A DNA stretch of 64,000 bases from NCBI GenBank assembly GCA_002049455.2, contig KV919003.1, positions 1 through 64,000 on the forward strand, written 5' to 3'. The first letter of the stretch is position 1. The number at the start of each line of letters is the position of its first letter. The translations under genes were made by a program, and so were the position numbers. Of this stretch, positions 1-10,569 are shown piece after piece. The notes beneath the pieces were generated by a model. That model did not search any database. It was not told the DNA's origin and saw only the letters and a list, made by a program, of their open reading frames with translations. The stretch is from Porphyra umbilicalis (taxonomy: Eukaryota; Rhodophyta; Bangiophyceae; Bangiales; Bangiaceae).

Positions 1-150
1 GCCGGCGCCCCGGTCCGTCTGCGACAGCGGGTCTCGTTCCCCGACCGCCGCCGGCCGGGCGCCCCCCTTCCCCCCCCCCCTGCGATAGCGGCGCTAGAAG
101 CGCCGCCGTTTGCAGCGGCGCCCAGCAGTGGCCACCGACACCCCCCCCCC

Positions 151-1005
151 ATGGCGCCCGGCACGGCCACGGCGGCCGCGGCCGCGTCGACCCTCCACGA
201 CGTCTTTATCGTGTCGGCGGCGCGCACGCCGATTGGCTCCTTCCTCGGCTCCCTCCGCGCCTTCCCCGCCGTGGAGCTCGCGTCGGTGGCCATCTCGGGC
301 GCCCTCGACCGCACGCGCGTGCCGTCGGCGGCGGTGTCGGAGCTCGTCCTCGGCACCGTCTTGGCCGCCAATGGGGGGCAGGCGCCGGCGCGGCAAGCCG
401 CCCTCGCCGCCGCCCTCCCCGTCACGACCGTGTGTACGACCGTCAACAAGGTGTGTGCGTCGGGGCTCAAGGCGGTCGGCATGGCCGCCGACAGCCTGGC
501 GCTCGGCCGCGCCGGCGCCGCGGGCGTTGCCGTCGCGGGCGGCGCCGAATCCATGTCCCGCGCGCCCCACTATGTGGACGGCCTCCGCGGCAGCGGCCGG
601 GCGGCCGGCGCGCGCTACGGGTGGCCGACCGTCGGGGACCGGGTGCTCGTCGACGCGATTGCGCGGGATGGGTTGACCGACGCCACGCTCGGCGCGTCGA
701 TGGGCGCCCTCGCCGACGCGCTCGCCGCCGCGGAAGGGATTAGCCGGGAGGAGCAGGACCACCACGCGACGCACTCCTACTCGCGGGCGGCCAAGGCCGC
801 GCACGCGGGGCTGTTTGCGGATGAGATTGTGGCGGTCAAGGCCGCTGACGGGTCGGTGGCGCTCGGGGAGGATGAGGAGGTCCGCCGCTTCACGTCGGTC
901 GAGCACCTGCCGACGTTGCGGCCGGCGTTTGCGCCCGCCGCCAATGGGGGGGCCGACGGCGGTGGCGGCAAAAGGAAGGGGGGGGGGGGAAGGACGACAA
1001 GGCCG

Positions 1006-1036
<31 letters not shown>

Positions 1037-1514
1037 CGGCGGTGGCGGCGGCACGATCACGGCTGGCAACTCGTCGTCGCTCTCAGACGGCGCCGCGGCG
1101 GTCGTCCTCGCCACGGGCGCGGCGGTCAAGAAGCACGGGCTGTCCCCCCTGGCGCGCATCCTCGCGTATGCCGACGCGGAGGGCCCGCCCGAGGCCTTCC
1201 CCACCGCCCCCGTCCCCGCCGTGGCGGCGGCGCTCGGGCGGGCGGGCATCGCGGCGGCGGACGTGGACTATTGGGAGATCAACGAGGCGTTTAGCGCGGC
1301 GTCGGTGGCGGTCAACCGGGGGCTCGCCCTCGACGCGGCGCGCGTCAATGTGCGGGGGGGGGCCGTCGCGATCGGGCACCCAATCGGCGCGTCGGGCGCG
1401 CGCATCCTCGTCACCCTCCTGAGCGTGTTGAAGGAAAAGGGGGGGGGGTCGGCGTGGCCGCCGTGTGCAATGGGGGGGGGGGCGTCCGCGATGGTCGTGG
1501 AGCGGCTGCCTTGA
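151..1514 (+). CDS. Acetyl-CoA C-acetyltransferase (thiolase), frame broken at G-runs
   Basis: Thiolase that joins two acetyl-CoA to acetoacetyl-CoA or cleaves it in reverse. The N-terminal half reads from ATG 151; the acylated cysteine is Cys102 in VNKVCASGLKA. The C-terminal half has the TITAGNSSSLSDGAAAV strand, the catalytic His in GHPIGASGARI and the second Cys in AAVCNGGGG. The frame moves at a 12-G run (978-989), then again at G-runs 1439-1448 and 1472-1482. The last two shifts cancel, and only the shifted frame between them gives the conserved Cys motif. A (GGN)n poly-Gly insert at about 1004-1050 sits before TITAGN and is unusual for the family. No clear organelle-targeting peptide is visible, so cytosolic or mitochondrial placement is open. 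Family identity is secure; the exact frame depends on the true run lengths. Confidence 0.9.
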
Positions 1515-2770
1515 CGTGCAGCCGCCGTGGCCGTGTAAAGGTGTACAGCTGACCTGCTTGGGTGGCTGGCGTCCGCGGCGGTGGGGCGCCGCCGACGTCG
1601 GTGCGGCGGTGCTGGTCCTTCGTTCCTCTGTCGCGCCCGAGGCCCATTGCCTGCGCTCCCTTGCCCTCGTCTGACTCCGAGTGCTCCTGTTGTTTTCTGA
1701 CAGCTCTGCGGGCTCGGTGTCGTGTGCCGTCTCGTCTTGCTCCGTTTGGCGGCTCGGTCACGCGGCGCACGTGCCGCTCTGCTCTCTGTACTCGACTCCC
1801 GGCCTCTGCCCGCACTGCCTTTTCTCTCCAGAGGGGCCCTCGCCTCACGCGCGCGCCTCCGATTGCCCCACCCTGCGCACCGCGCGCAGCGCACGCCCGA
1901 CACCCGCTGCACTCCCCCCCTGGTACGCCCCGCGCCCCTCGGGGTGCCACCAGTGGGCGGTGTCTCGCCCTTGGCCCCTCGGGCGCCCGCCCTGGGGCAG
2001 TGTCGCCCGTACAGCCCCGTCGGTGGGTGCCCATGTGCCAATCCGGTTTTCCCGCCCCAACGGCGGGCGCCGCGCTTCAACTCACACGCCGCACTTCGTG
2101 TGGCCTCGGCGCCGTCTGGCGCCTCGGACCGGACGCCAAATTGGGCGTCCCCGTCGGTAGCCACGTCAGCGCCGTCCGTGCCCTCGTCGGCCGCCGGCGG
2201 CGCACCGCCGGTCACGCACCGGCGGCTGTCCCGCGTGGCGGTTGGGTCGGCCACCTGCGACAGCGCGCCGGTCGCGCGCCGTCCACCGTCCCGGGTGGCG
2301 GCGCCGCCCAACACTGACACCTTCCGCCAGCGTGATTGTACGCATGTGTCCAAGGATGAGGCATTCGAAGCCCCTCTCCCCCGCACCGTGTCACTCTGGA
2401 GTCGGACACGGAGCGGCTCTGCTGTTCATGGCAGACGGAATCACGACAGACGCTTGAGGTTCTTTTTCTTGTATTTCCTTTTTTCATTTATGTACTTGAC
2501 TTCGTCTGAGAGCTGGACAGATTCAAGGACGCGGCAGTCACGGCGGCGGCGTTGACGACGACTTGGTCGCGGCTGGCATGCGGCTCTGAGCGGCGTCTCC
2601 ACCCCCTTTCTCATTTGCTGGCTACCGCTCCCTGTACCGGCTACCGCACCCTGCGCAAGTGCCACCTACCCCTCAACCCCTACCCGCCACCCACCCTCCT
2701 TCCCGCTTTGGTCCGCTTCTTGACGCTTCTCCCGTTTCCTACTCGCCCTCCCCCCCCCCCCACCTCCACG
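1515..2770. other. Intergenic, thiolase to NIP7
   Basis: About 1.25 kb with no supported gene. It is GC-rich with a short T-rich patch near 2458-2490. Open frames here on both strands are Arg/Ala/Pro low-complexity and match no family I recognise. The last 130 bases are C/T-rich and probably hold the NIP7 5' UTR and promoter. Confidence 0.6.
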
Positions 2771-3325
2771 ATGCGGCCGCTGACCGAGGAGGAGAACCGG
2801 GCGGTCTTTGACAAGCTCGCCAAGTTCCTCGGCGTCCACCTCAAGCTCCTCCTCTCCCGCACGGACATCCCCCACGTGCTGCGCCTCCACCGGGAGCGCG
2901 TCTACTATGTGTCGGAGCTCGTCCTGCGCAAAGCGTCCAACGTTGCGCGGGAACGGCTGGCCGCCCTCGGCACGTGCGTCGGCAAGTTCACGCACGCCCG
3001 CAAGTTCCACCTCTCCATCACCGCCCTGGACGTGCTCGCGCCGTACGCGGTGGGCAAGGTGTGGCTCAAACCGTCGGCGGAGATGAGCTTCCTGTACGGC
3101 AACCACGTGCTCAAGGCCGGCGTCGGCAAAGTCACTGAGGGCATGGCGGGGGGGGACGGCGTCGTTGTGTACACCATGGCGGGTGTGCCGCTCGGCTTTG
3201 GGCTGACCGCTCGCGCGGGGGCTGAGTGGCGGAAGGCCGCCCCGACGGACATTGTCGTGTTGAACCAGGCGGACGTGGGTGGGTACTTGCGGGACGAGGC
3301 GAGCAGCCCTGCATCGGCACTGTAG
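2771..3325 (+). CDS. NIP7: 60S ribosome subunit biogenesis protein NIP7
   Basis: A 184-residue protein matching NIP7 over its full length (family about 180 residues). NIP7 is a nucleolar/nuclear factor for 27S pre-rRNA processing and 60S assembly. It starts MRPLTEEEN, the conserved NIP7 start, then has RVYYVSE, LGTCVGKFTHARKFHLSITAL and LAPYA of the N-terminal domain. The C-terminal RNA-binding PUA domain follows (VWLKPSAEMSFLYGNHVLK, VVVYTM, PLGFG, VVLNQADVGGYLR). ATG 2771 is chosen because it lines up with the family start; the frame is open upstream only as Pro-rich leader. One exon, no long homopolymer and no frame break. Its frame is an internal control for the sequence. Confidence 0.97.
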   Translation: MRPLTEEENRAVFDKLAKFLGVHLKLLLSRTDIPHVLRLHRERVYYVSELVLRKASNVARERLAALGTCVGKFTHARKFHLSITALDVLAPYAVGKVWLKPSAEMSFLYGNHVLKAGVGKVTEGMAGGDGVVVYTMAGVPLGFGLTARAGAEWRKAAPTDIVVLNQADVGGYLRDEASSPASAL

Positions 3326-3420
3326 GCGCTCGTGACGCATTCCCCGGTGTCCGAGACGCGATGGACGAGACGCGCGCCGTTTTTTCTCGGCAAAGCACCA
3401 TCGTGAGCTTTGGCTCAGTT

Positions 3421-3550
3421 TCCCAACGGCGCCCAACGGTTCCCCAACGGACGGCCCGTTGGGTCCAACCTCATACTAACGCGAAACCGTTGGGCTTCGT
3501 TGGGGCCCAACGGGGCCCAACGGAGCCCCAACGAACGCCATTTCCGTTGG
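3421..3550. repeat. Cluster of CCAACGG/CCGTTGG motifs
   Basis: About ten copies of CCAACGG or its complement lie within 130 bases in both orientations, so the segment can fold on itself. A similar cluster lies at 5749-5834. Confidence 0.7.
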
Positions 3551-4240
3551 TCTTCTCCATCCCGTTTGCTCGCGATCACAGCACAGGAAGCTTTACAGTC
3601 ATTCTCCATTTCTGTGACATCCTTTCTTGGGCACCGGTGCCTAGTAACGAATGTAGGTCGACCGGGCTCTACGGTGCGATCAAGGCCGATCTTGAGCAGC
3701 GATCGCCCTCTTCGACACGAAAATCTGGGGCCACTTGCACTCAGTTGTGGATTGAATGGCTGCCACAAAGGGTGCCTTTGAATGGAGAAAGACTGTATCC
3801 CGTACGATCGATTTTCAGATTTCTAAGCCCACTATATCGGCGGAGGGCCCATTTATGTCGTGGGGCGAGATCGTTGATGTATGTGGGAATCCGGAGGTTC
3901 CTGAAGTATAGGTGGTCCAGGCGGGAATACGTTTTTGCTTCGTGTACAAGCTACCACAACCACGCCGACGCGGACCCGGCCGATGCCGACCGAGTGTCGT
4001 CCGCGTCGGACCCGGCCGATGCCGGCCGGGCGTCAGATGTTACGCCGCAGGTTCAGGTGGGTGCTGTTGGGTGCAGTTGGGCCAGGTACTTGGAGGGACG
4101 CTCGAACCAGAGCGGGCGGCGGCCGGCGCTGGGACGGTGCACAAAAGCGGGGCACTGTAGTTTGCTCGCCTCTCCAGCCAACCCTCCTTATCATTCCATC
4201 GGCCGCGACGGCTGCGGAGGCGGCCGCTTTGTCTGGTGGC

Positions 4241-4309
4241 GTAGCCGGCAATGCGCCGACTGCGTAGCTGGCAGTGCGCCGGCTGCGTAGCCGGCAGTGC
4301 GCCGGCTAC
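4241..4309 (+). repeat. Three 23-bp tandem repeats
   Basis: Units 4241-4263, 4264-4286 and 4287-4309 begin GTAGC(C/T)GGCA and differ at a few positions. Related GCCGGCTACGC words follow to about 4330. Confidence 0.85.
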
Positions 4310-5748
4310 CCGCGCCGGCTACGCACGCCGGCGATCGCCAAGCGGCGCTGGCGGCTCGCCGGCCAGCCCGCACGGCTATTGCGGTGGCGGCGTCCGTGGC
4401 CACGGCACGACGTCTGGGGCGAGCCTCCACCGGCCCCACTCCGTCCCGATTCGGCCACGCCAGGCCGGGAACACCGTTTTCCGTCGTGGCCGCCATGCCC
4501 GGCCCTGCCGTTGCCCAACGGGCCGCGGGGGTAGCTGACAACCTTCAAAACCACCGCCCCCCCCCCCCCCCCCGGCTGCTCTCACATCCACGTTACCCGC
4601 GTCTACCGCAGGCGTGCGACAGTTGGCACCCCCACCTCTACCGATGGCGGCGTCGCCGCCGCCGCCGTCGACGGAGTCGAAACCGCGCTAACGCTAACGC
4701 GAGTCACCGCCCTCACCCCCCTCCCGGGACGCGGCTCTGTCCCGGTGGCTCCCGCGGTGCCGGTGCCCCCCCCCACCACCCGCCGCCCGCACCGCCCCCC
4801 CCACCGCGCGTGCACGGGCCGACCCCCCCCGGACGGCGAGCGCCCGCTCAAAAGCTGGCACGTCGTCCTCGGCCGCGCCGCCGCCGCCGTCGCCGTCTTT
4901 GCCGCCGGTGCCACCGCTCGGGGCGCCGCCGTCCATCTAGTCTCGAGTCGCCCTTCCCCCCCCCCCCCCCCCAACCTTTGTCTGCTGCCCGCCGCGCGCG
5001 CGCCGACGCAAGGCGCTCACGCACCTGCGCACGGCGGTTGTACCCCCGCCCCCGCGGCTTGGCCGCCATCTCCTCCCAACGCGGCGGCGGAGACGCGGCG
5101 CTGACAGCGCCAGCGGCGCCGGCGACAATCACCTCCGGGTCCGACCGGGGCACCTGCAGGCGACAAACCCCCACCAATCCCCACCGAGTCCGTCACAGGC
5201 GCCCACAAACTCCCCCCGCCCCCCAAACCCCTCCACCAACGGCGGCGCCGGGGCTAGGTCCACTCGGGCGGCCTCCAGACGATACCCCCACCCCTCCCCA
5301 CCCCCCCGCCGCCGCCACCGCAGCCGCCGCCGGGTCCGCCCGGGGAGCCTCCACACTAAACCCCCCAACCCCCTTCCCCGCCGCCGCCGCCGCCGCCGAG
5401 TGAGGCCGCGCCGCCGGCCAGCGCCGCCCACTGGCCAGCGGGGATTCAGGCCGTCGTGGGGCGGCGCGCGCGCGGGCATAGTGCGGCTCTGTGCGCCTAT
5501 TTTTAGGCGGGATCCACAGTCTGCGCACTGCTGTTCGCGTCCCGCGAGAAATGTGAACAAGCTTTGTGACTGGGCATCTGATTGGCTGACGCATTCTAAC
5601 CCCACCCTGTTTCCCATACTGTACCTATAGAGGTCGGCTTCCATGTCAACGTGGCGCATTCAGACACCCTGAGCATTACAGCATCTCAACATGCCTCCAC
5701 CAATGGAATTCTTGCATGTATCTTAACCCCACCTTCCGTACAGGAACC

Positions 5749-5834
5749 CCGTTGGGGCATTGCCCAACAACGAAGGAAAGGCCCGTTGGGCCCCAACCTC
5801 CAACGGTTCTCCAACGGAAAGGGCATCCGTTAGG
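5749..5834. repeat. Second CCAACGG/CCGTTGG cluster
   Basis: Several inverted copies of the motif, including CCCGTTGGGCCCCAACC. It shares its layout with 3421-3550, which suggests a diverged small foldback element. Confidence 0.6.
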
Positions 5835-5856
5835 CAACTTCGTCAAAGCTGACGAA

Positions 5857-6593
5857 TTCCAGGCACGTGCGTGCAATACCCTGGCCTTCAGGGCGGTGGC
5901 GCGCTCGGCGACGCATCGACACCGGGCACGCCGGCCGGCTCCATGGCCGCGAGCGCGCACGTGGGCACGTACAGCCACGTTGCCGTGGTGGGGGGGGCGT
6001 GGGGCGGGGAAAGGGGTGCCGCCTCCGCCACCGCAGCGGCGGCGGCCCGCCGGCGTCGCGCGACGCCCGCGGAAAGGACCGTCACTCCGCCGCGCAGCGC
6101 ACCTGCACACGGCGGGCGGGGCGGCCGACATGGCGCACGGGCGGACGGCTGGGACCGACCGCCGCGCGACGCGGTGCCCCTAACCGCAGCGGTAGATGGC
6201 GTCAGCAACCGCCGACGCGCCGCCGCAACAGAAGCCGGCGCGCAGGCACGATCACCCGCGGGTCATCGTGGGCGCGTCGAACCCCGGAAGTCGCTGCGCG
6301 CGGTCGTCGCGCGCAACTCGGGGCGGTGGGCCCACCGCCCCATGGGGGGGGGCAGGAGGGCAGGCGCCGACCGGGCCCAGTGACCCCTGTGGCAGGACAG
6401 TCCTTCTCAGCCACGTAACTTCACATTCGCTTTTAGCGTCATCGCGACCCTTCCAACACTGACACGCCCTCAGAACCATGAGGACACGAATGCAGACTGC
6501 CACCTCTGAAACGGAGAGCAAGTCCCTTGATCTAAGTATTTATATGTGTGCATCACTACACTTTGAGAGCACCCTGTCCTAAAGGCCAGGGAA
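5857..6593. repeat. Dispersed ~0.7-kb element, copy 1
   Basis: Starts TTCCAGGCACGTGCGTGCAA and ends near CTAAAGGCCAGGGAATAC. Near-identical copies lie at 46210-46925 and 59276-59960 (the last is cut short by another insertion). The inner part is GC-rich with a poly-Ala/Gly-coding look; the last 170 bases are AT-richer and best conserved. No transposase, terminal inverted repeat or clear target duplication is visible, so it is probably a non-autonomous element or solo long terminal repeat. Frames are open for 300-500 bases in it but do not begin with ATG. Confidence 0.85.
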
Positions 6594-6729
6594 TACAGCC
6601 GTTCTCCCGAAAATCCCGCACTCCAACAGTTGCACAAGAGTTCCTAATCGGCCTCTACGACCCCGCAGAGGGCGATTTGGAACTGTTTTGTGACAGTTGG
6701 AGTGCGGGATTTTTGGGAGAAAGGCTGTA
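6594..6729. repeat. Foldback MITE (~136 bp)
   Basis: The left arm from TACAGCCGTTCTCCC and the right arm ending GGGAGAAAGGCTGTA are inverted repeats of about 58 bases around a short loop. It abuts the end of dispersed copy 1. A related single arm lies at 45478-45541. Confidence 0.8.
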
Positions 6730-7258
6730 CAATAGCAACCGAGGCACGCATCCTCTGATTCGGCTTGCGGTCCAGCAGAGAGAATGGAGCGGCCCGCCTG
6801 TCGACAACTGTCGGCTGAGATGCACTCCTGCCTCAGCGGATTTCGCTGTGAGCTCTCCGATACAGTACGTGCCAGAAGGGGCGTTGGCCGGCACGGTAGG
6901 GCGGGCACCGCCAACAAAAAAACGCTGGCGCGCAGAGGTCGCGCGACTGCTGATATCTTCGGCGGGGTGGCACCCGCTTAGCCGTGTAGGTTAGCGCAGT
7001 GCCCACAGGGCCCCGCACTGATGTGGTGGGCTTGGCGGGGGCGGGCGAGGCTTGCGAGCGTCGCGCAGGCCCAACATCGCTTGACCGAGCACAAAGCCAC
7101 CAGCCTCGCGGTGCGAGTTGTCGTGCGCGCCGGGCCAGTTCAACAAGAGCCGTCCGTAGCTTGTCCAACCCACCGGCTCCTCCGCACGTGCGCTTGACCC
7201 CGCCGGCCACCCTTATACCCGTGGCCCGCTTGGTCCTCCATCCCCACCCCCCGCCACC
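6730..7258. other. Intergenic upstream of the RidA gene
   Basis: About 530 bases with no supported gene. CCTTATACCC at about 7209 might be TATA-like, roughly 50 bases before the RidA start, but this is weak. Confidence 0.5.
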
Positions 7259-7774
7259 ATGAAGGGCCCGTGCGCGTCCCTGTCCACGACCGCCCTCCTC
7301 GTCGCCGCCCTCTGCGTCGCCGTCGCCCCCGCGTCGGCGGCGTGGCCGGCGGCCGTCCAGCCGACGGTCCGCGCGCCGACGTGCCCGTCCATCTCCCGGG
7401 GGGGCAACAACCCCTCCTTTAGCGACGTCATCACCTTCAACGGCGTCGTCACCACTGCCGGCCTCGTCGCCCCGTCGGCGGTGGCCGACGCCGCGGCGGG
7501 GGGCCTCCCCAACGTGACCGCCCAAGCGGAAGAGATTTTTGCGCGCGCCGACGCCCTCCTCGACGGCGCCGGCACGTCCAAGGGCCGCCTGCTGACCGCC
7601 ACCGTGTGGCTCGCCGACATTCGGGACTTTGGGGCGATGAACGCGGCGTGGCGCGCGTGGGTCGACCCCCGCGCGCGGCCCGTGCGGGCGACGGTGGAGG
7701 GCAAACTGGCGCTCCCCGCGTTTGTCGTGGAGATGCAGTTTAGCGCAGCAGCGGGGTGTGCGCAGCGGGGCTGA
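7259..7774 (+). CDS. Secreted RidA/YjgF/UK114-family protein
   Basis: 171 residues. Residues 1-27 form a signal peptide (hydrophobic core then APASA). The rest is a RidA-type domain: ITFNGVVTTAGLVAP, an Ala-rich linker, ALLDGAGTSKGRLLTATVWL, DFGAMNAAWRAWVDP and PVRATVEGKLALPAFVVEM. RidA proteins are trimeric; many hydrolyse reactive enamine/imine intermediates using a conserved Arg in the (P)xRA(T)VE segment, which is kept here (PVRATVE). A signal peptide is unusual, because RidA normally works in the cytosol, mitochondrion or plastid; this could also be a plastid-targeting presequence. ATG 7259 is the only start that includes the hydrophobic leader. A broken copy follows at once. Confidence 0.88.
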   Translation: MKGPCASLSTTALLVAALCVAVAPASAAWPAAVQPTVRAPTCPSISRGGNNPSFSDVITFNGVVTTAGLVAPSAVADAAAGGLPNVTAQAEEIFARADALLDGAGTSKGRLLTATVWLADIRDFGAMNAAWRAWVDPRARPVRATVEGKLALPAFVVEMQFSAAAGCAQRG

Positions 7775-7966
7775 GGTGGTGGGGGCGACGGCTACGGGGG
7801 GGGTCGGCGGTGCCACGCGCCGCCCGCGGCGCTTGTCCGCTTTCGGGGCGGAAGAGACGCCAAACGTCAAGACTCTTTTTTGTTTGATCCTTTTTTGTTT
7901 CGCGGCGCCGACCGACGGTGCCGCTCCCCGCCCGCGGCAGCGCCCCACAGCGGCGGCGCGCCGCCC

Positions 7967-8184
7967 AAGCGGCAGAGATGCTTGCGCGCGCGGGCGCCCC
8001 CTTCGACGCGGCCGGCACGTCCAAGGACCGCCTGCTGACCGCCACCGCGTGGCGCGCCGACGGTCGGGACGTTGGGGCGATGAACGCGGCGTGGTGGCCG
8101 CGGGTCGACCCGCACGCGCGGCCCGTGCGGGCGACGGAGAAAAGCGAGCTGGCGCTCCCCGCGTTTGTCATTGAGATGCACTGA
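7967..8184 (+). pseudogene. Truncated tandem copy of the RidA gene (3' half)
   Basis: Repeats 7517-7743 of the neighbour. The frame reads GTSKDRLLTATAWRADGRD, GAMNAAWWPRVDPHARPVRA and ALPAFVIEM then stop. The signal peptide and first half of the fold are absent. The downstream segment including the word CGCCAAACGTCAA is duplicated too (about 7850 and 8312, with a third variant near 8549), so a unit of about 450 bases was copied in tandem. Without its N-terminal strands it is unlikely to fold as a RidA trimer. The Arg of PVRA is kept but the following VE is changed. Confidence 0.75.
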
Positions 8185-8360
8185 CGCTGGCGGGCGGCCG
8201 CGGGGTGTGCGGCGCCAGACTGAGGTGGCGGGGGGGGGGATGCTGGCCAGGGGGGTGCGCGCCGCCCCGCGGCCGCCGCCGCGCTCAGCGGGGCTTCGGG
8301 GGCGGAAAAAAACGCCAAACGTCAACAGAATCGTGTTTTCCCCGCGTCTTTCTTGTCCCC

Positions 8361-8735
8361 CGCAGCGGACCGACGGGCGCCGCTCGCCGCCCGTGGCGGC
8401 GCACCGCAGCGGCGGCGTGCCGCCGGCGGGGGTGCCCCCCCCCGACGCGCGTGCACGCCACCCCCCCCCCCGTCACGGCGCGGCCGTGCCTAGCGGCGGC
8501 AGGGACGACCGCCGCGCTCGACGGGGGGTTGGGGGCGGGACAAGCGCCAAGCGTCAAAAGGCTCGGGTTTGCCCCTGGCCTGTCTCGCCTCCCGCAGCGG
8601 ACCGACGGGCGCCGACCGCCGCCCGCGGCGGCGCGCCGCAGCGGCGGCGCGCCGCCGGCGGGGGGGCCCCCCACCCGACGCGTGCGCACGGCGCCCCCCC
8701 CCCCCGCCGTCACGGCGCCGCCGTGCCTCGCGGCG
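8361..8735. repeat. Tandem ~232-bp repeats
   Basis: CGCAGCGGACCGACGGGCGCCG occurs at 8361 and 8593, and similarity continues through the following GC-rich segment, C-runs included. A more diverged version is near 7908. These repeats run over the 3' end of the minus-strand gene at 8490-9773. Confidence 0.7.
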
Positions 8736-9773
8736 GCGGGACGACCGCCGCGGCGGCGGCGCCGCCGACGGCGCCGCCGCCGCGTCGGCGGCAGCGGCGG
8801 CGGCGGGCCCCTTGCGGCGCTTGGCCGCCGCCGCGCCGGCCGCGTCGGCCGCCGCCGCCGGCCGCGCGCGCGTCCGCGACGGGCGGCCCGTCGGCGGGGC
8901 GCCGTCGGGCGCCGCGGCCACGGGCGCCTTGACCCGCCCGCCCTGCGACCGGCCGGCGGCTGCCACGGCCCGCGTGCCGGCCGCCGCCGCCGTCGCCTCT
9001 GACGCAACCACCCGAGACGCACCGGCCGCGGCGGCCGGCGGTGGGGCGGCACCGGCTTTGCCTGCCGTCGGCGCCCCCCCCCCCCCCCCGCATGGAGGTC
9101 GACGCCCGCCTCCCCCGCGTGCGCCGCCGCAAACAGCGCGCGCTCGACCGCCGCGGCGGTCCACCCCCCCCCCCCCCCGCGTTGAGCGCGGTGGCCTTGT
9201 CCCCCAACGCCCCCGCCAGCGCCACGTACCGCCCGACCGTGTACGCCTTGGCGCGCCCGCGCGTCGCGTCCGCCACCACCGCCGCCTCGTCGCTCATAAA
9301 CGGCACGGCCGGGCGGGCGGCGGCGAGGACCGCCGACGCGGTCGCGGGGCCGACGCCGACGAGGACGCACAACGCGTCGAGCGCCGCCCGCAGCGTGTCG
9401 GGTGCGGGGAGTCGGTCAAAGCCGCCGTCGGCGGCGGCGCCGCTCCCCGGCCCCCCCCACCCCCCGTCGAGGGCGGCAAAGGCGGCGGCGGCGGCGGCCG
9501 CGACGGCGTCGTCGCCGTTGGTGGCGGCGAGCGCGACGAGGCGCGGGCGGGGTTTGGCGCGCAGCCGCTTCCACGCGACGACCGCTTGGAGGGCGGGGGA
9601 CCCAAAGCGGGGCGTCGCCGCGGGGGGGGGGGGTGCCGCAACCGCTCGACGGTCGTGTGGGCGGCGACGAGGCCGGCGCGGCGCTTGTCCGTCGGCCGGT
9701 CGAGGCCGGCGAGGACGGCGGGGTAGGCGGCGGCGGCGGCGGCGTAGGCGTCGGGGGGGGCGTCCCAGTCCAT
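8490..9773 (-). CDS. Helix-hairpin-helix protein of a eukaryotic conserved family, frame broken at C-runs
   Basis: Starts MDWDAPPDAY at 9773. It then reads (after a shift at the 12-base run 9622-9633) TPRFGSPALQAVVAWKRLR, AKPRPRLVALAATNGDD and the hairpin LVGVGPATASAVLAA followed by PFMSDEA. After a second shift (15-base run 9164-9178) comes WTAAAVERALFAAAHAGE, and after a third (16-base run 9074-9089) an Ala/Arg-rich tail with AAAAKRRKGP. The GVGPATAS hairpin is the DNA-contact motif of HhH-GPD glycosylases, but the usual catalytic VDTHVxR after it is replaced by VPFMSDEA. I recall similar uncharacterised plant and fungal proteins with the same order (WK...RPRL...N...GVGPATAS...PF.SDE). DNA binding is inferred; glycosylase activity is not supported. 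The stop is TAG at 8490. Confidence 0.6.
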
Positions 9774-10569
9774 GGCGGGGGGGGGGGGGGGCGGCGGTTG
9801 GGGGGGGCGGCGGTTTGGGGGGGGGGTGGGGGCAGAACGGAGGACGCCAGACGACGATGGCCGGGAGGCGGGTGGAGCGGGGGGACTGAGCACACTACCT
9901 GCGAGCAACCCGCGAGGGGGGCGAGACCAGGGGGCCAGAGGAGGATACGGGAACAACGAAAGAGAGAAAGGGAGAGATGGCGAGCAGTGAGGTCCACGCT
10001 TGGGGGCCAGGATCCCGACAAGGCCTGGCGACTGTGGTGACGAGGATTTCCTTCCGGAAGGCCGCGAGGAAGAACCGACGGATCGTTGCCGAGGCGGTGC
10101 GAGCGTCCACCGCGCAACCGTTCCCGGTCATGGCCCAAAATATGGCGGGAAAGAACCGCCCGCATCGGCGTTTGGGGTCGCGGCCGATGGAATTCGTGCC
10201 GCTCGCTCGTGTGCGTCGGGCTCCCGCGACCCGGGTCGGTCGACCGGGTACTCGGTCTGCGGCCGTGCCGACCCGGTTCAGAAAAGGGGCGGAGCAGCCC
10301 GCGGCAGGCGTCCATTTACCGCCTCGTAGACGCTGACGTTGCCAGACGGCCACGACCGTCGCACCTTCAAAAAAGTTGTACCGTGCAGGTCGCCCCACGG
10401 ACAGAGGCGTCGACCTTGGACATCCACCACGCAGCGCGTCGTTTGCGCGCGGTCCACCCCCCTTCCCTCTCGCCCTCCCATGCCACCACCGTGGAGCTCG
10501 ACGCCATCCACACCAAGCCCCGCCCCCCCCCCCCCCCCAGCCGCGCCCCCCCCCCCCCGTCCCCCACCC
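9774..10569. other. Intergenic
   Basis: About 800 bases between the start of the minus-strand HhH gene and the 3' end of the next minus-strand gene. It probably holds the HhH promoter (G-rich leader 9774-9850). I see no gene, and two C-runs just before 10560. Confidence 0.5.

Larger units (their letters stand above)
3326..5856. other. Intergenic, NIP7 to first dispersed repeat
   Basis: About 2.5 kb. It contains two CCAACGG clusters, a 23-bp tandem repeat and a hyper-GC block (about 4560-5400) with C-runs. Open frames in that block are Arg/Pro-rich on all strands and I support none as a gene. The stretch 3560-3950 is of lower GC and resembles transposon-derived spacer. Confidence 0.55.

Noticed and set aside
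4241-4309. CRISPR-like short repeats
   Set aside because: Units are directly adjacent without spacers, and the genome is eukaryotic.
5888-6208. 106-codon minus frame present in all three dispersed copies
   Set aside because: It does not begin with ATG, and conserved length follows from high copy similarity; no domain.
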